From positions 9,486,753-9,550,752 of the forward strand of contig NC_085135.1 in the NCBI RefSeq assembly GCF_030269925.1: a DNA stretch of 64,000 nt. The letters run 5' to 3'. The notes beneath the pieces were generated by a model. The model was given only the letters and a program-made list of their open reading frames with translations. It was not told where the DNA came from and searched no databases. The translations under genes and the position numbers were made by a program. This stretch comes from Bombyx mori (Eukaryota; Arthropoda; Insecta; Lepidoptera; Bombycidae). Below are positions 1-13,676 of this stretch, one piece after another (position 1 is the first letter of the stretch; every line of letters begins with the position of its first letter).

Positions 1-90
1 TGCTGAATTCCATGGGCGACGGTAACCACTCACCATCAGGTGGGCCGTATGCTCGTCTGCCTACAAGGGCAATAAAAAAAAAAAAAAAAA
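1..90 (+). repeat. 3' tail of a lepidopteran SINE/LINE with poly(A)
   Basis: The first 90 bases end in a run of about 17 A after a stretch containing accatcaggtgggccgtatg, a motif common at the 3' ends of lepidopteran SINEs and LINEs. The body of the element lies outside the window. The A run abuts the first satellite unit at position 91, so this element is either the left edge of the array or an insertion into it. Family name not assigned. Confidence 0.55.
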
Positions 91-3000
91 ACAGTTTTCC
101 ACAGCCAAAAACGAAACAACGTCGAAGCCGATAATAAACAAAATTGCGCATTAGAAAAAATGTGAAACTGTCTAAATTCTGATGATGGATAAAATTCCAA
201 ACATCAGTAAGCCTCGTAAATTCATGTTATTCGTGATTGATGAATTAACGATAAGCGTACTTTCTTAGTTGTTCAGTCTTCAATCAAAAATATGAGAGAC
301 ACATTTATGACTTGTAGACGTAGTCTAGAAGAATATTGGTTTGAAGTTCCCTAAATTGCACATCAAATTAGCAAACGCAACATTAAAGCTATTGCAAGAA
401 TTTGACTACACTGAATGACTTTATGAATTGACAAAAAGAGGTAACAATGAAAGAAAATCAGCACAAAACGAAAATACGTTTTTTTTAATGCTTATTGTAA
501 GAATGACAACGTATGTAAGTATCTACTACCCTGCACGCAGTAAAATAGTTTAATAACATGTTTACCAATTGATTTCCTTGTCTCTATGACCGCGAACTAA
601 TAAAGTTTAGCAACAATACATCTTTGTATCAGCATAATTTGGTTTATACAATCGATCTAGTGATTTCGTGCGATCCGAGAATTATAAACGAAGTAGAAGT
701 TGCAAATAGGTGAGATAAGATCGACCGTGCATTTCTATGATCAAGTTATTGAAAATCGATGCATATCGACTGGTTATCTCAAAAACGTATGTATCAGGAA
801 AGTTCTGTGGCATTTATCGCTTGGATCAGAAAGTGAGATCGAATTTAAGTGAGTCAGACTAGGAAACAGTTTTCCACAGCCAAAAACGAAACAACGTCGA
901 AGCCGATAATAAACAAAATTGCGCATTAGAAAAAATGTGAAACTGTCTAATTTCTGATGATGGATAAAATTCCAAACATCAGTGAGCCTCGTAAATTCAT
1001 GTTAATCATGATTGCTGAATGAACGATAAACGTACTTTCTTAGTTGTTCAGTCTTCAATAAAAAATATGAGAGACACATTTATGACTTGTAGACGTAGTC
1101 TAGAAGAATATTGGTTTGAAGTTCCCTAAATTGCACATCAAATTAGGAAACGCAACATTAAAGCTATTGCAAGAATTTGACTACACTGAATGACTTTATG
1201 AATTGACAAAAAGAGGTAACAATGAAAGAAAATCAGCACAAAACGAAAATACGTTTTTTTTAATGCTTATTGTAAGAATGACAACGTATGTAAGTATCTA
1301 CTACCCTGCACGCAGTAAAATAGTTTAGTAACATGTTTATCAATTGATTTCCTTGTCTCTATGACCGCGAACTAATAAAGTTTAGCAACAATACATCTTT
1401 GTATCAGCATAATTTGGTTTATACAATCGATCTAGTGATTTCGTGCGATCCGAGAATTATAAACGAAGTAGAAGTTGCAAATAGGTGAGATAAGATCGAC
1501 CGTGCATTTCTATGATCAAGTTATTGAAAATCGATGCATATCGACTGGTTATCTCAAAAACGTGTGTATTAGAAAAGTTCGGTGGCATCAGAAAGTGAGA
1601 TCGAATTTAAGTGAGTCAGACTAGGAAACAGTTTTCCACAGCCAAAAACGAAACAACGTCGAAGCCGATAATAAACAAAATTGCGCATTAGAAAAAATGT
1701 GAAACTGTCTAAATTCTGATGATGGATAAAATTCCAAACATCAGTAAGCCTCGTAAATTCATGTTATTCGTGATTGATGAATTAACGATAAGCGTACTTT
1801 CTTAGTTGTTCAGTCTTCAATCAAAAATATGAGAGACACATTTATGACTTGTAGACGTAGTCTAGAAGAATATTGGTTTGAAGTTCCCTAAATTGCACAT
1901 CAAATTAGCAAACGCAACATTAAAGCTATTGCAAGAATTTGACTACACTGAATGACTTTATGAATTGACAAAAAGAGGTAACAATGAAAGAAAATCAGCA
2001 CAAAACGAAAATACGTTTTTTTTAATGCTTATTGTAAGAATGACAACGTATGTAAGTATCTACTACCCTGCACGCAGTAAAATAGTTTAATAACATGTTT
2101 ATCAATTGATTTCCTTGTCTCTATGACCGCGAACTAATAAAGTTTAGCAACAATACATCTTTGTATCAGCATAATTTGGTTTATACAATCGATCTAGTGA
2201 TTTCGTGCGATCCGAGAATTATAAACGAAGTAGAAGTTGCAAATAGGTGAGATAAGATCGACCGTGCATTTCTATGATCAAGTTATTGAAAATCGATGCA
2301 TATCGACTGGTTATCTCAAAAACGTGTGTATTAGAAAAGTTCGGTGGCATCAGAAAGTGAGATCGAATTTAAGTGAGTCAGACTAGGAAACAGTTTTCCA
2401 CAGCCAAAAACGAAACAACGTCGAAGCCGATAATAAACAAAAATGCGCATTAGAAAAAATGTGAAACTGTCTAAATTCTAATGATGGATAAAATTCCAAA
2501 CATCAGTAAGCCTCGTAAATTCATGTTATTCATGATTGATGAATTAACGATAAGCGTACTTTCTTAGTTGTTCAGTCTTCAATCAAAAATATGAGAGACA
2601 CATTTATGACTTGTAGACGTAGTCTAGAAGAATATTGGTTTGAAGTTCCCTAAATTGCACATCAAATTAGCAAACGCAACATTAAAGCTATTGCAAGAAT
2701 TTGACTACACTGAATGACTTTATGAATTGACAAAAAGAGGTAACAATGAAAGAAAATCAGCACAAAACGAAAATACGTTTTTTTTAATGCTTATTGTAAG
2801 AATGACAACGTATGTAAGTATCTACTACCCTGCACGCAGTAAAATAGTTTAATAACATGTTTATCAATTGATTTCCTTGTCTCTATGACCGCGAACTAAT
2901 AAAGTTTAGCAACAATACATCTTTGTATCAGCATAATTTGGTTTATACAATCGATCTAGTGATTTCGTGCGATCCGAGAATTATAAACGAAGTAGAAGTT

Positions 3001-6000
3001 GCAAATAGGTGAGATAAGATCGACCGTGCATTTCTATGATCAAGTTATTGAAAATCGATGCATATCGACTGGTTATCTCAAAAACGTGTGTATTAGAAAA
3101 GTTCGGTGGCATCAGAAAGTGAGATCGAATTTAAGTGAGTCAGACTAGGAAACAGTTTTCCACAGCCAAAAACGAAACAACGTCGAAGCCGATAATAAAC
3201 AAAATTGCGCATTAGAAAAAATGTGAAACTGTCTAAATTCTGATGATGGATAAAATTCCAAACATCAGTAAGCCTCGTAAATTCATGTTATTCATGATTG
3301 ATGAATTAACGATAAGCGTACTTTCTTAGTTGTTCAGTCTTCAATCAAAAATATGAGAGACACATTTATGACTTGTAGACGTAGTCTAGAAGAATATTGG
3401 TTTGAAGTTCCCTAAATTGCACATCAAATTAGCAAACGCAACATTAAAGCTATTGCAAGAATTTGACTACACTGAATGACTTTATGAATTGACAAAAAGA
3501 GGTAACAATGAAAGAAAATCAGCACAAAACGAAAATACGTTTTTTTTAATGCTTATTGTAAGAATGACAACGTATGTAAGTATCTACTACCCTGCACGCA
3601 GTAAAATAGTTTAATAACATGTTTATCAATTGATTTCCTTGTCTCTATGACCGCGAACTAATAAAGTTTAGCAACAATACATCTTTGTATCAGCATAATT
3701 TGGTTTATACAATCGATCTAGTGATTTCGTGCGATCCGAGAATTATAAACGAAGTAGAAGTTGCAAATAGGTGAGATAAGATCGACCGTGCATTTCTATG
3801 ATCAAGTTATTGAAAATCGATGCATATCGACTGGTTATCTCAAAAACGTGTGTATTAGAAAAGTTCGGTGGCATCAGAAAGTGAGATCGAATTTAAGTGA
3901 GTCAGACTAGGAAACAGTTTTCCACAGCCAAAAACGAAACAACGTCGAAGCCGATAATAAACAAAATTGCGCATTAGAAAAAATGTGAAACTGTCTAAAT
4001 TCTGATGATGGATAAAATTCCAAACATCAGTAAGCCTCGTAAATTCATGTTATTCATGATTGATGAATTAACGATAAGCGTACTTTCTTAGTTGTTCAGT
4101 CTTCAATCAAAAATATGAGAGACACATTTATGACTTGTAGACGTAGTCTAGAAGAATATTGGTTTGAAGTTCCCTAAATTGCACATCAAATTAGCAAACG
4201 CAACATTAAAGCTATTGCAAGAATTTGACTACACTGAATGACTTTATGAATTGACAAAAAGAGGTAACAATGAAAGAAAATCAGCACAAAACGAAAATAC
4301 GTTTTTTTTAATGCTTATTGTAAGAATGACAACGTATGTAAGTATCTACTACCCTGCACGCAGTAAAATAGTTTAATAACATGTTTATCAATTGATTTCC
4401 TTGTCTCTATGACCGCGAACTAATAAAGTTTAGCAACAATACATCTTTGTATCAGCATAATTTGGTTTATACAATCGATCTAGTGATTTCGTGCGATCCG
4501 AGAATTATAAACGAAGTAGAAGTTGCAAATAGGTGAGATAAGATCGACCGTGCATTTCTATGATCAAGTTATTGAAAATCGATGCATATCGACTGGTTAT
4601 CTCAAAAACGTGTGTATTAGAAAAGTTCGGTGGCATCAGAAAGTGAGATCGAATTTAAGTGAGTCAGACTAGGAAACAGTTTTCCACAGCCAAAAACGAA
4701 ACAACGTCGAAGCCGATAATAAACAAAATTGCGCATTAGAAAAAATGTGAAACTGTCTAAATTCTGATGATGGATAAAATTCCAAACATCAGTAAGCCTC
4801 GTAAATTCATGTTACCCATGATTGATGAATTAACGATAAGCGTACTTTCTTAGTTGTTCAGTCTTCAATCAAAAATATGAGAGACACATTTATGACTTGT
4901 AGACGTAGTCTAGAAGAATATTGGTTTGAAGTTCCCTAAATTGCACATCAAATTAGCAAACGCAACATTAAAGCTATTGCAAGAATTTGACTACACTGAA
5001 TGACTTTATGAATTGACAAAAAGAGGTAACAATGAAAGAAAATCAGCACAAAACGAAAACACGTTTTTTTTAATGCTTATTGTAAGAATGACAACGTATG
5101 TAAGTATCTACTACCCTGCACGCAGTAAAATAGTTTAATAACATGTTTATCAATTGATTTCCTTGTCTCTATGACCGCGAACTAATAAAGTTTAGCAACA
5201 ATACATCTTTGTATCAGCATAATTTGGTTTATACAATCGATCTAGTGATTTCGTGCGATCCGAGAATTATAAACGAAGTAGAAGTTGCAAATAGGTGAGA
5301 TAAGATCGACCGTGCATTTCTATGATCAAGTTATTGAAAATCGATGCATATCGACTGGTTATCTCAAAAACGTGTGTATTAGAAAAGTTCGGTGGCATCA
5401 GAAAGTGAGATCGAATTTAAGTGAGTCAGACTAGGAAACAGTTTTCCACAGCCAAAAACGAAACAACGTCGAAGCCGATAATAAACAAAATTGCGCATTA
5501 GAAAAAATGTGAAACTGTCTAAATTCTGATGATGGATAAAATTCCAAACATCAGTAAGCCTCGTAAATTCATGTTACTCATGATTGATGAATTAACGATA
5601 AGCGTACTTTCTTAGTTGTTCAGTCTTCAATCAAAAATATGAGAGACACATTTATGACTTGTAGACGTAGTCTAGAAGAATATTGGTTTGAAGTTCCCTA
5701 AATTGCACATCAAATTAGCAAACGCAACATTAAAGCTATTGCAAGAATTTGACTACACTGAATGACTTTATGAATTTACAAAAAGAGGTAACAATGAAAG
5801 AAAATCAGCACAAAACGAAAATACGTTTTTTTTAATGCTTATTGTAAGAATGACAACGTATGTAAGTATCTACTACCCTGCACGCAGTAAAATAGTTTAA
5901 TAACATGTTTACCAATTGATTTCCTTGTCTCTATGACCGCGAACTAATAAAGTTTAGCAACAATACATCTTTGTATCAGCATAATTTGGTTTATACAATC

Positions 6001-9000
6001 GATCTAGTGATTTCGTGCGATCCGAGAATTATAAACGAATAGAAGTTGCAAATAGGTGAGATAAGATCGACCGTGCATTTCTATGATCAAGTTATTGAAA
6101 ATCGATGCATATCGACTGGTTATCTCAAAAACGTATGTATCAGGAAAGTTCTGTGGCATTTATCGCTTGGATCAGAAAGTGAGATCGAATTTAAGTGAGT
6201 CAGACTAGGAAACAGTTTTCCACAGCCAAAAACGAAACAACGTCGAAGCCGATAATAAACAAAATTGCGCATTAGAAAAAATGTGAAACTGTCTAATTTC
6301 TGATGATGGATAAAATTCCAAACATCAGTGAGCCTCGTAAATTCATGTTAATCATGATTGCTGAATGAACGATAAACGTACTTTCTTAGTTGTTCAGTCT
6401 TCAATAAAAAATATGAGAGACACATTTATGACTTGTAGACGTAGTCTAGAAGAATATTGGTTTGAAGTTCCCTAAATTGCACATCAAATTAGGAAACGCA
6501 ACATTAAAGCTATTGCAAGAATTTGACTACACTGAATGACTTTATGAATTGACAAAAAGAGGTAACAATGAAAGAAAATCAGCACAAAACGAAAATACGT
6601 TTTTTTTAATGCTTATTGTAAGAATGACAACGTATGTAAGTATCTACTACCCTGCACGCAGTAAAATAGTTTAGTAACATGTTTATCAATTGATTTCCTT
6701 GTCTCTATGACCGCGAACTAATAAAGTTTAGCAACAATACATCTTTGTATCAGCATAATTTGGTTTATACAATCGATCTAGTGATTTCGTGCGATCCGAG
6801 AATTATAAACGAAGTAGAAGTTGCAAATAGGTGAGATAAGATCGACCGTGCATTTCTATGATCAAGTTATTGAAAATCGATGCATATCGACTGGTTATCT
6901 CAAAAACGTGTGTATTAGAAAAGTTCGGTGGCATCAGAAAGTGAGATCGAATTTAAGTGAGTCAGACTAGGAAACAGTTTTCCACAGCCAAAAACGAAAC
7001 AACGTCGAAGCCGATAATAAACAAAATTGCGCATTAGAAAAAATGTGAAACTGTCTAAATTCGTCGTGATGGATAAAATTCCAAACATCAGTAAGCCTCG
7101 TAAATTCATGTTATTCGTGATTGATGAATTAACGATAAGCGTACTTTCTTAGTTGTTCAGTCTTCAATCAAAAATATGAGAGACACATTTATGACTTGTA
7201 GACGTAGTCTAGAAGAATATTGGTTTGAAGTTCCCTAAATTGCACATCAAATTAGCAAACGCAACATTAAAGCTATTGCAAGAATTTGACTACACTGAAT
7301 GACTTTATGAATTGACAAAAAGAGGTAACAATGAAAGAAAATCAGCACAAAACGAAAATACGTTTTTTTTAATGCTTATTGTAAGAATGACAACGTATGT
7401 AAGTATCTACTACCCTGCACGCAGTAAAATAGTTTAATAACATGTTTATCAATTGATTTCCTTGTCTCTATGACCGCGAACTAATAAAGTTTAGCAACAA
7501 TACATCTTTGTATCAGCATAATTTGGTTTATACAATCGATCTAGTGATTTCGTGCGATCCGAGAATTATAAACGAAGTAGAAGTTGCAAATAGGTGAGAT
7601 AAGATCGACCGTGCATTTCTATGATCAAGTTATTGAAAATCGATGCATATCGACTGGTTATCTCAAAAACGTGTGTATTAGAAAAGTTCGGTGGCATCAG
7701 AAAGTGAGATCGAATTTAAGTGAGTCAGACTAGGAAACAGTTTTCCACAGCCAAAAACGAAACAACGTCGAAGCCGATAATAAACAAAATTGCGTATTAG
7801 AAAAAATGTGAAACTGTCTAAATTCTGATGATGGATAAAATTCCAAACATCAGTAAGCCTCGTAAATTCATGTTATTCGTGATTGATGAATTAACGATAA
7901 GCGTACTTTCTTAGTTGTTCAGTCTTCAATCAAAAATATGAGAGACACATTTATGACTTGTAGACGTAGTCTAGAAGAATATTGGTTTGAAGTTCCCTAA
8001 ATTGCACATCAAATTAGCAAACGCAACATTAAAGCTATTGCAAGAATTTGACTACACTGAATGACTTTATGAATTGACAAAAAGAGGTAACAATGAAAGA
8101 AAATCAGCACAAAACGAAAATACGTTTTTTTTAATGCTTATTGTAAGAATGACAACGTATGTAAGTATCTACTACCCTGCACGCAGTAAAATAGTTTAAT
8201 AACATGTTTATCAATTGATTTCCTTGTCTCTATGACCGCGAACTAATAAAGTTTAGCAACAATACATCTTTGTATCAGCATAATTTGGTTTATACAATCG
8301 ATCTAGTGATTTCGTGCGATCCGAGAATTATAAACGAAGTAGAAGTTGCAAATAGGTGAGATAAGATCGACCGTGCATTTCTATGATCAAGTTATTGAAA
8401 ATCGATGCATATCGACTGGTTATCTCAAAAACGTATGTATCAGGAAAGTTCTGTGGCATTTATCGCTTGGATCAGAAAGTGAGATCGAATTTAAGTGAGT
8501 CAGACTAGGAAACAGTTTTCCACAGCCAAAAACGAAACAACGTCGAAGCCGATAATAAACAAAATTGCGCATTAGAAAAAATGTGAAACTGTCTAAATTC
8601 TGATGATGGATAAAATTCCAAACATCAGTAAGCCTCGTAAATTCATGTTATTCGTGATTGATGAATTAACGATAAGCGTACTTTCTTAGTTGTTCAGTCT
8701 TCAATCAAAAATATGAGAGACACATTTATGACTTGTAGACGTAGTCTAGAAGAATATTGGTTTGAAGTTCCCTAAATTGCACATCAAATTAGCAAACGCA
8801 ACATTAAAGCTATTGCAAGAATTTGACTACACTGAATGACTTTATGAATTGACAAAAAGAGGTAACAATGAAAGAAAATCAGCACAAAACGAAAATACGT
8901 TTTTTTTAATGCTTATTGTAAGAATGACAACGTATGTAAGTATCTACTACCCTGCACGCAGTAAAATAGTTTAATAACATGTTTATCAATTGATTTCCTT

Positions 9001-9543
9001 GTCTCTATGACCGCGAACTAGTAAAGTTTAGCAACAATACATCTTTGTATCAGCATAATTTGGTTTATACAATCGATCTAGTGATTTCGTGCGATCCGAG
9101 AATTATAAACGAAGTAGAAGTTGCAAATAGGTGAGATAAGATCGACCGTGCATTTCTATGATCAAGTTATTGAAAATCGATGCATATCGACTGGTTATCT
9201 CAAAAACGTGTGTATTAGAAAAGTTCGGTGGCATCAGAAAGTGAGATCGAATTTAAGTGAGTCAGACTAGGAAACAGTTTTCCACAGCCAAAAACGAAAC
9301 AACGTCGAAGCCGATAATAAACAAAATTGCGCATTAGAAAAAATGTGAAACTGTCTAAATTCTGATGATGGATAAAATTCCAAACTCAGTAAGCCTCGTA
9401 AATTCATGTTATTCATGATTGATGAATTAACGATAAGCGTACTTTCTTAGTTGTTCAGTCTTCAATCCAAAATATGAGAGACACATTCATGACTTGTAGA
9501 CGTAGTCTAGAAGAATATTGGTTTGAAGTTCCCTAAATTGCAC
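91..9543. repeat. 762/775-bp satellite array, block 1 (about 12.4 units)
   Basis: Head-to-tail repeats. Using acagttttccacagcc as the phase mark, units start at 91, 866, 1628, 2390, 3152, 3914, 4676, 5438, 6212, 6974, 7737, 8512 and 9274. Spacings are 775, 762 (six times), 774, 762, 763, 775 and 762. Units differ by only a few bases. The length classes differ at one place: 762-bp units read aagttcggtggcatcagaaa, whereas 775-bp units have ttctgtggcat and 13 extra bases before atcagaaa. No long ORF runs through a unit. Each unit carries an AATAAA on the plus strand inside cgcgaactaataaagtttag (the unit near 9018 has tagtaaag instead), so a plus-strand polyadenylated transcript is possible. AT-rich. 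The block ends where a BEL element entered at 9543. Confidence 0.95.
599..604 (+). promoter_or_regulatory. AATAAA polyadenylation-type signal repeated in every satellite unit
   Basis: First instance of a canonical AATAAA about 508 bases after each unit start. It recurs in nearly all units in the same context (ctaataaagtttagcaac). Exceptions are the unit near 9018 (tagtaaag) and the one near 22877 (aattaagt). The signal is visible; its use as a polyadenylation site is inference. Confidence 0.4.
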
Positions 9544-10095
9544 TGGGGTAGCAAGGGGGCCTGTAAATAGCCCTCCTGCGGCGGGAGCATATAAAGCGGG
9601 GTTGTAGAAAGGCGTGTAAATAGCCGTCCTAAGCGGTATGTGACAAATGTTTGTCACTTATAATTAGCGGAGCGGTAAAACTATATAGCGGTAAACAAAA
9701 GCTAGTTATCAAACTAAAGATATAAATTAAATACACATAAGCGAGCGGGCGGGCGAATGATTACACGGAAGCAGCAATAAAATGGCAATACATTAAAAGA
9801 ACTTGCACTCACCTGTAGACCTTGCCAGTGACTGTGGTGCGGGCTTCGGCGATGGAAGCACGCGGGCGGCGGGAGGGGGGCGAAGCTCACGTAGCTTTTC
9901 GTAAGCACAAGCACTACATGCACTACGGTACATGTGCCGCCATCTAGGCAGCTAGCGGTGAAGCGTTATCGATCGGGAACTAACACCACGCTTTGGATTA
10001 AATTACGCTCGCCGTAATTAGTAACTGACAAACTCCAAAGGTGGCGCCATCCCAATAATTCATTAGCATCCCATTACTAAATCCGCGCGTGACCA
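9544..10095 (-). repeat. BEL/Pao 3' LTR
   Basis: 552 bp, starting tggggtagc and ending cgcgtgacca on the plus strand. It differs from the other copy at about four positions (for example tgggg versus tggga at the edge, and gttatc versus gtaatc). Short ORFs inside it are identical in both LTRs and are not taken as genes. Confidence 0.93.
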
Positions 10096-10108
10096 TCCTG
10101 CCCGCCTT
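10096..10108 (-). other. Polypurine tract of the BEL/Pao element
   Basis: On the minus strand aaggcgggcagga lies directly before the 3' LTR, the expected place and composition for the primer of plus-strand DNA synthesis. Confidence 0.7.
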
Positions 10109-10274
10109 GAAAGTTCGCAGGACTTTCAACAAATATATAAAGATACTAAGATAGGAAGCGTAAAGCTTAAATAGCGGGAAGTTATTTGAAAAGAAACAAA
10201 TTTTAATTAATAATAAGCCATCATGAATGTTTACGAGTAGAGTTGAAGCGGTTGATGACATGCGGTACTCTAAT

Positions 10275-13200
10275 TTATTCTAGCGGTAGCGGATATAATT
10301 TTACAACTGGACGTTTAAGAAATCCAGATTTCATTTTTACCAAAGCAACGCGTATAATGTTATCGACACCTGGATACACCTCTTGTATAACGCCAAGTGG
10401 CCAGCGGAGCGGTGGAATGTCATCTTGATGAATAAGAACTACTGTCCCAACCTTCACGGGGTTATCTGATGTACACCACTTCTGTCTGACTTGCAACGTA
10501 TGCAGGTACTCTAATCTCCATTTCCTCCAATAGGAATTAACCAAACCATCTAACAACGCTTTGCGATTAGTTAGACTCATCTGATTTGCGGACAATTCAG
10601 ACGCGGGTAAATACTGCAAAGGAGTGGACAACAAAAAATGTGCGGGTGTGAGAATTTCGGGGTTGGGATCTGCGGATAAAAGACATAAAGGTCTGGAATT
10701 CATAAGACATTCTATTTGATTCAACACAGTTAACATCTCTTCGTAAGTGAGAATTTGTGCGCCTATTACTCTATTTAAATGGGTTTTAACGGATTTAATG
10801 TTTGATTCCCATAAACCTCCAAAATGTGGAGCCCGAGGCGGGATCATCTTCCAAATGATTCGGTATTTAGTTAATTCATCATTCCATGCGGATATAAAAT
10901 TATTTGAAACTAGAAGTTTGTACATTTCATCTAACTGAGCCTTTGCGCCAACAAAATTAGTGCCATTATCTGAATACATGAAAGAAACTGGACCTCGACG
11001 AGATATAAAACGTTTGAAAGCGGCAAGAAATGAGTCCGTTGACAAATCCGAGGCTAACTCAATATGTATAGCCTTTGTCGTTAAGCATACGAACAGGCAA
11101 ATGTAAGCCTTTTGTGAATGATGACCACGTTTGCGTACAAGCGTTATCTTAAATGGGCCCGCGTAATCTACTCCCGTGTGACAGAAAGCTTTGGCCTCCA
11201 TTACACGGCTTGACGGAAGGTCAGCCATCATGGGAGTTGGGTGTGAAGGTGATACTCGAAAACATGATTTACACATATGCACTCTTTTTCTTATAACGTT
11301 TCTAGCGGACAATATCCAAAAGCGTTGACGAATAATGGACATCAAAAGGTCCGGACCAGTGTGCAAGTTTGTATTATGAAAATAATCAACAATAATATTT
11401 ATTATGTGATCGTGTTTTGGCAATAAAGCGGGGTGTTGCGTTTCAAACGGTAAATCAGAGTTCGAAAGTCTACCCTGAATACGCAAAATTCCATCTTCGT
11501 CAATAAATGGACTAAGTTTACGAATATTTTTCGAAGGTAAATCTAATTTTCTAATGCTGGCAATATCATGACCAAAATATTTAGCTTGAAGAGCTCGAAT
11601 AATAGCTTTCTCAGCAGTATTTAAATCGGATGCGGTTACAAACTTGTTTCGCGGTAATTTTCTTATAAATCGAAGTACATAAACAACACAGCGAAGAAGT
11701 TTTGACCATAACGAAATTCTCAACCCATGTTGATATATTGGGGAATCTTCGACAACAGTTAAAGCGGTAAGTGTTACAGATTTTTTCATTTCAGGTATGT
11801 CACTTCCAGATTTACAAGGTACAAAAGGTTCAATAGGCCATTGTGAAATAGGATAGCAGGCCCAAGAAGGACCCTGCCACCAAAGCGAGTTATTAATAAT
11901 TTGTGACGGTAAAAGACCTCGTGACACACAATCGCTAGGATTTTCCTTACCATTAATATGAAAAAAGCGGTCAGGTGATAAATTCTCCTGAATTTGAGCG
12001 ATGCGGTTTCCTACAAACATTGACCATCTATGCGGGGAAGATTTAATCCAAGAAAGAGCAATTGTAGAATCTGAGAAAGCGTATATAGCGGTGATAGGAT
12101 GTAAAGAATTATAAGCGTTATAAATAAGTTTAACTAATTTTGACAAAACAAGAGCGGCACAAAGCTCAAGGCGAGCTAATGTAGTTATCTTAACCGGAGA
12201 AACCTTTGATTTTGAGCACAATAATCTTAAAGTAATATCTCCTGTGGGATCTGTAATGTGTAAATAAACAACGCAACCGTAAGCGTTCAAGCTTGCATCA
12301 CAAAATGCAACAATATTTACTTCACAGTCTTTGGAAACTCCAATATGGCGCGGTATTGCTATAGTTGAAAGTAATGGAAGCTCTTTCACAAGTGAAGAGT
12401 AGCGGTAAATAATTGTATCTGGAGGTGTATCATCCCAGTCTATTTTAGAATTCCAGAGTTCCTTAATAAGCAATTTAGCGAACAGTATAACTGGAGCAAC
12501 AAAACCAAGCACGTCGAACAAGCGTGCGACTAAAGATAATATTGTTCTTTTAGTGCACTTTTCGTTAGTGTTTGAGCTCGTCATAAAAAATGAGTCATTA
12601 GCGGGAAGCCATGCAAGGCCTAAAACTTTCATGGTATTATTAGCATCATCAGAGAAGCTTACAGAAGAGCGGTGCGTTTCTGGAAGGCTATTAAGAAAGG
12701 CAGTGGAGTTACTTGCCCATTTTGTTAAATTAAAACCTCCTGATTTAAAGAGTGAAATTAGTTGTTTCGATAGTTTGATAGCTGAAATATCTTCGTGTAG
12801 GGATGTGACGAGATCATCCATATATAATTGAGACTCAGCTACACTAGCGGCTTCTGGATAACGATAACATTCTTCTGATGCTAATTGACGTATAGTACGC
12901 ATTGCTAAATAAGGTGATGATTTTAAACCAAAGGGCAGACAGTTAAAAGCGAAAATGCGAAGTTTATCATTTTTAAAGTGGTACAATATTTTTAAATATT
13001 TATGGTGGTCTGTGGTCACCCTAATGCGTAAGTACATTTGTTCCACATCAGCGCACAATGCCACAGGGAACAAACGAAAGCGGAGTAAAAGCAAAAATAA
13101 GTCTGCCTGTAAATTTGGACCAGTATGCAAGACGTCATTAAGTGACAGTCCACTAGATGTTTTAGCACTAGCATCAAGAACTACACGTAGTTTAGTGGTA

Positions 13201-13676
13201 GTCTTGCTTGGGCGGATAACTGCATGGTGCGGTATATAATAACCGTTATCGGTTTCCTTAGCGGTGTCGTTAATTTCAGTTAAATAACCTTTACTAATGT
13301 AATCCTGTATAACGATATCGTAATCTTCGCGGAGTGAGGGTAATTGAACAAACTTACGTTCGAGCGAAAGAAAACGGCGGTGAGCAACAGTATAAGACTT
13401 GCCAAGGTCAGCGGGATTTCTACTAAATGGTAACTCAACCGTATATCGGCCATCATTATCGCGGGTAATTGTAGAAATATATTTGTTTTCACACTCGGCT
13501 TCCTCAGGGCTAAGATGACGCTCATGAAGAATCTCCTCTAATTCCCAAAATTTATGTAAAAATGACTCAAGGTCTTTATGCGTTATAGATGAGAAAGTTT
13601 TATTTAAAGTGAATGTAGAATGAATTTTAGTATTTTCGAAAGCGGGTGGATTATCACTATAAACTGTACTAGATAG
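10275..13676 (-). pseudogene. BEL/Pao pol: RT, RNase H, integrase
   Basis: One open frame of 1,133 codons runs from just after the TGA at 13677-13679 to the stop at 10275. It is in frame with the gag-protease part upstream. In order: a Pao-type linker with FWELEEI and RDNDGRYTVELPF; the RT palm, with YMDD at 12813-12824 and LPFGLKSSPYLA upstream; an RNase H region containing ARLELCAALVLSK and FSDSTIALSWI; a zinc-binding HHCC stretch (TNLHTGPDLL to CKSCF); and an integrase core with GVDYAGPF, YSDNGTNF and FGGLWESN giving the D, D and E. The tail resembles the usual BEL C-terminal domain ahead of the 3' LTR. The frame lacks its own start and would be made as part of a polyprotein, now cut off by the stop. 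Confidence 0.92.

Noticed and set aside
6915..7109. Short minus-strand ORF in a satellite unit
   Set aside because: Exists only because of a small change in one unit (aattcgtcgtgatgg); absent from neighbouring units.
91..9543. CRISPR array
   Set aside because: Repeats are 762 bp, contiguous, without spacers; the sequence is eukaryotic satellite.
9714..9923. 69-codon ORF in the BEL LTR
   Set aside because: Occurs identically in both LTRs because they are copies; no family resemblance and no sign of selection.
10243..10428. Plus-strand ORFs across the BEL element (also near 12553, 12955, 14355, 15487)
   Set aside because: They lie antisense to a clear pol or gag frame.
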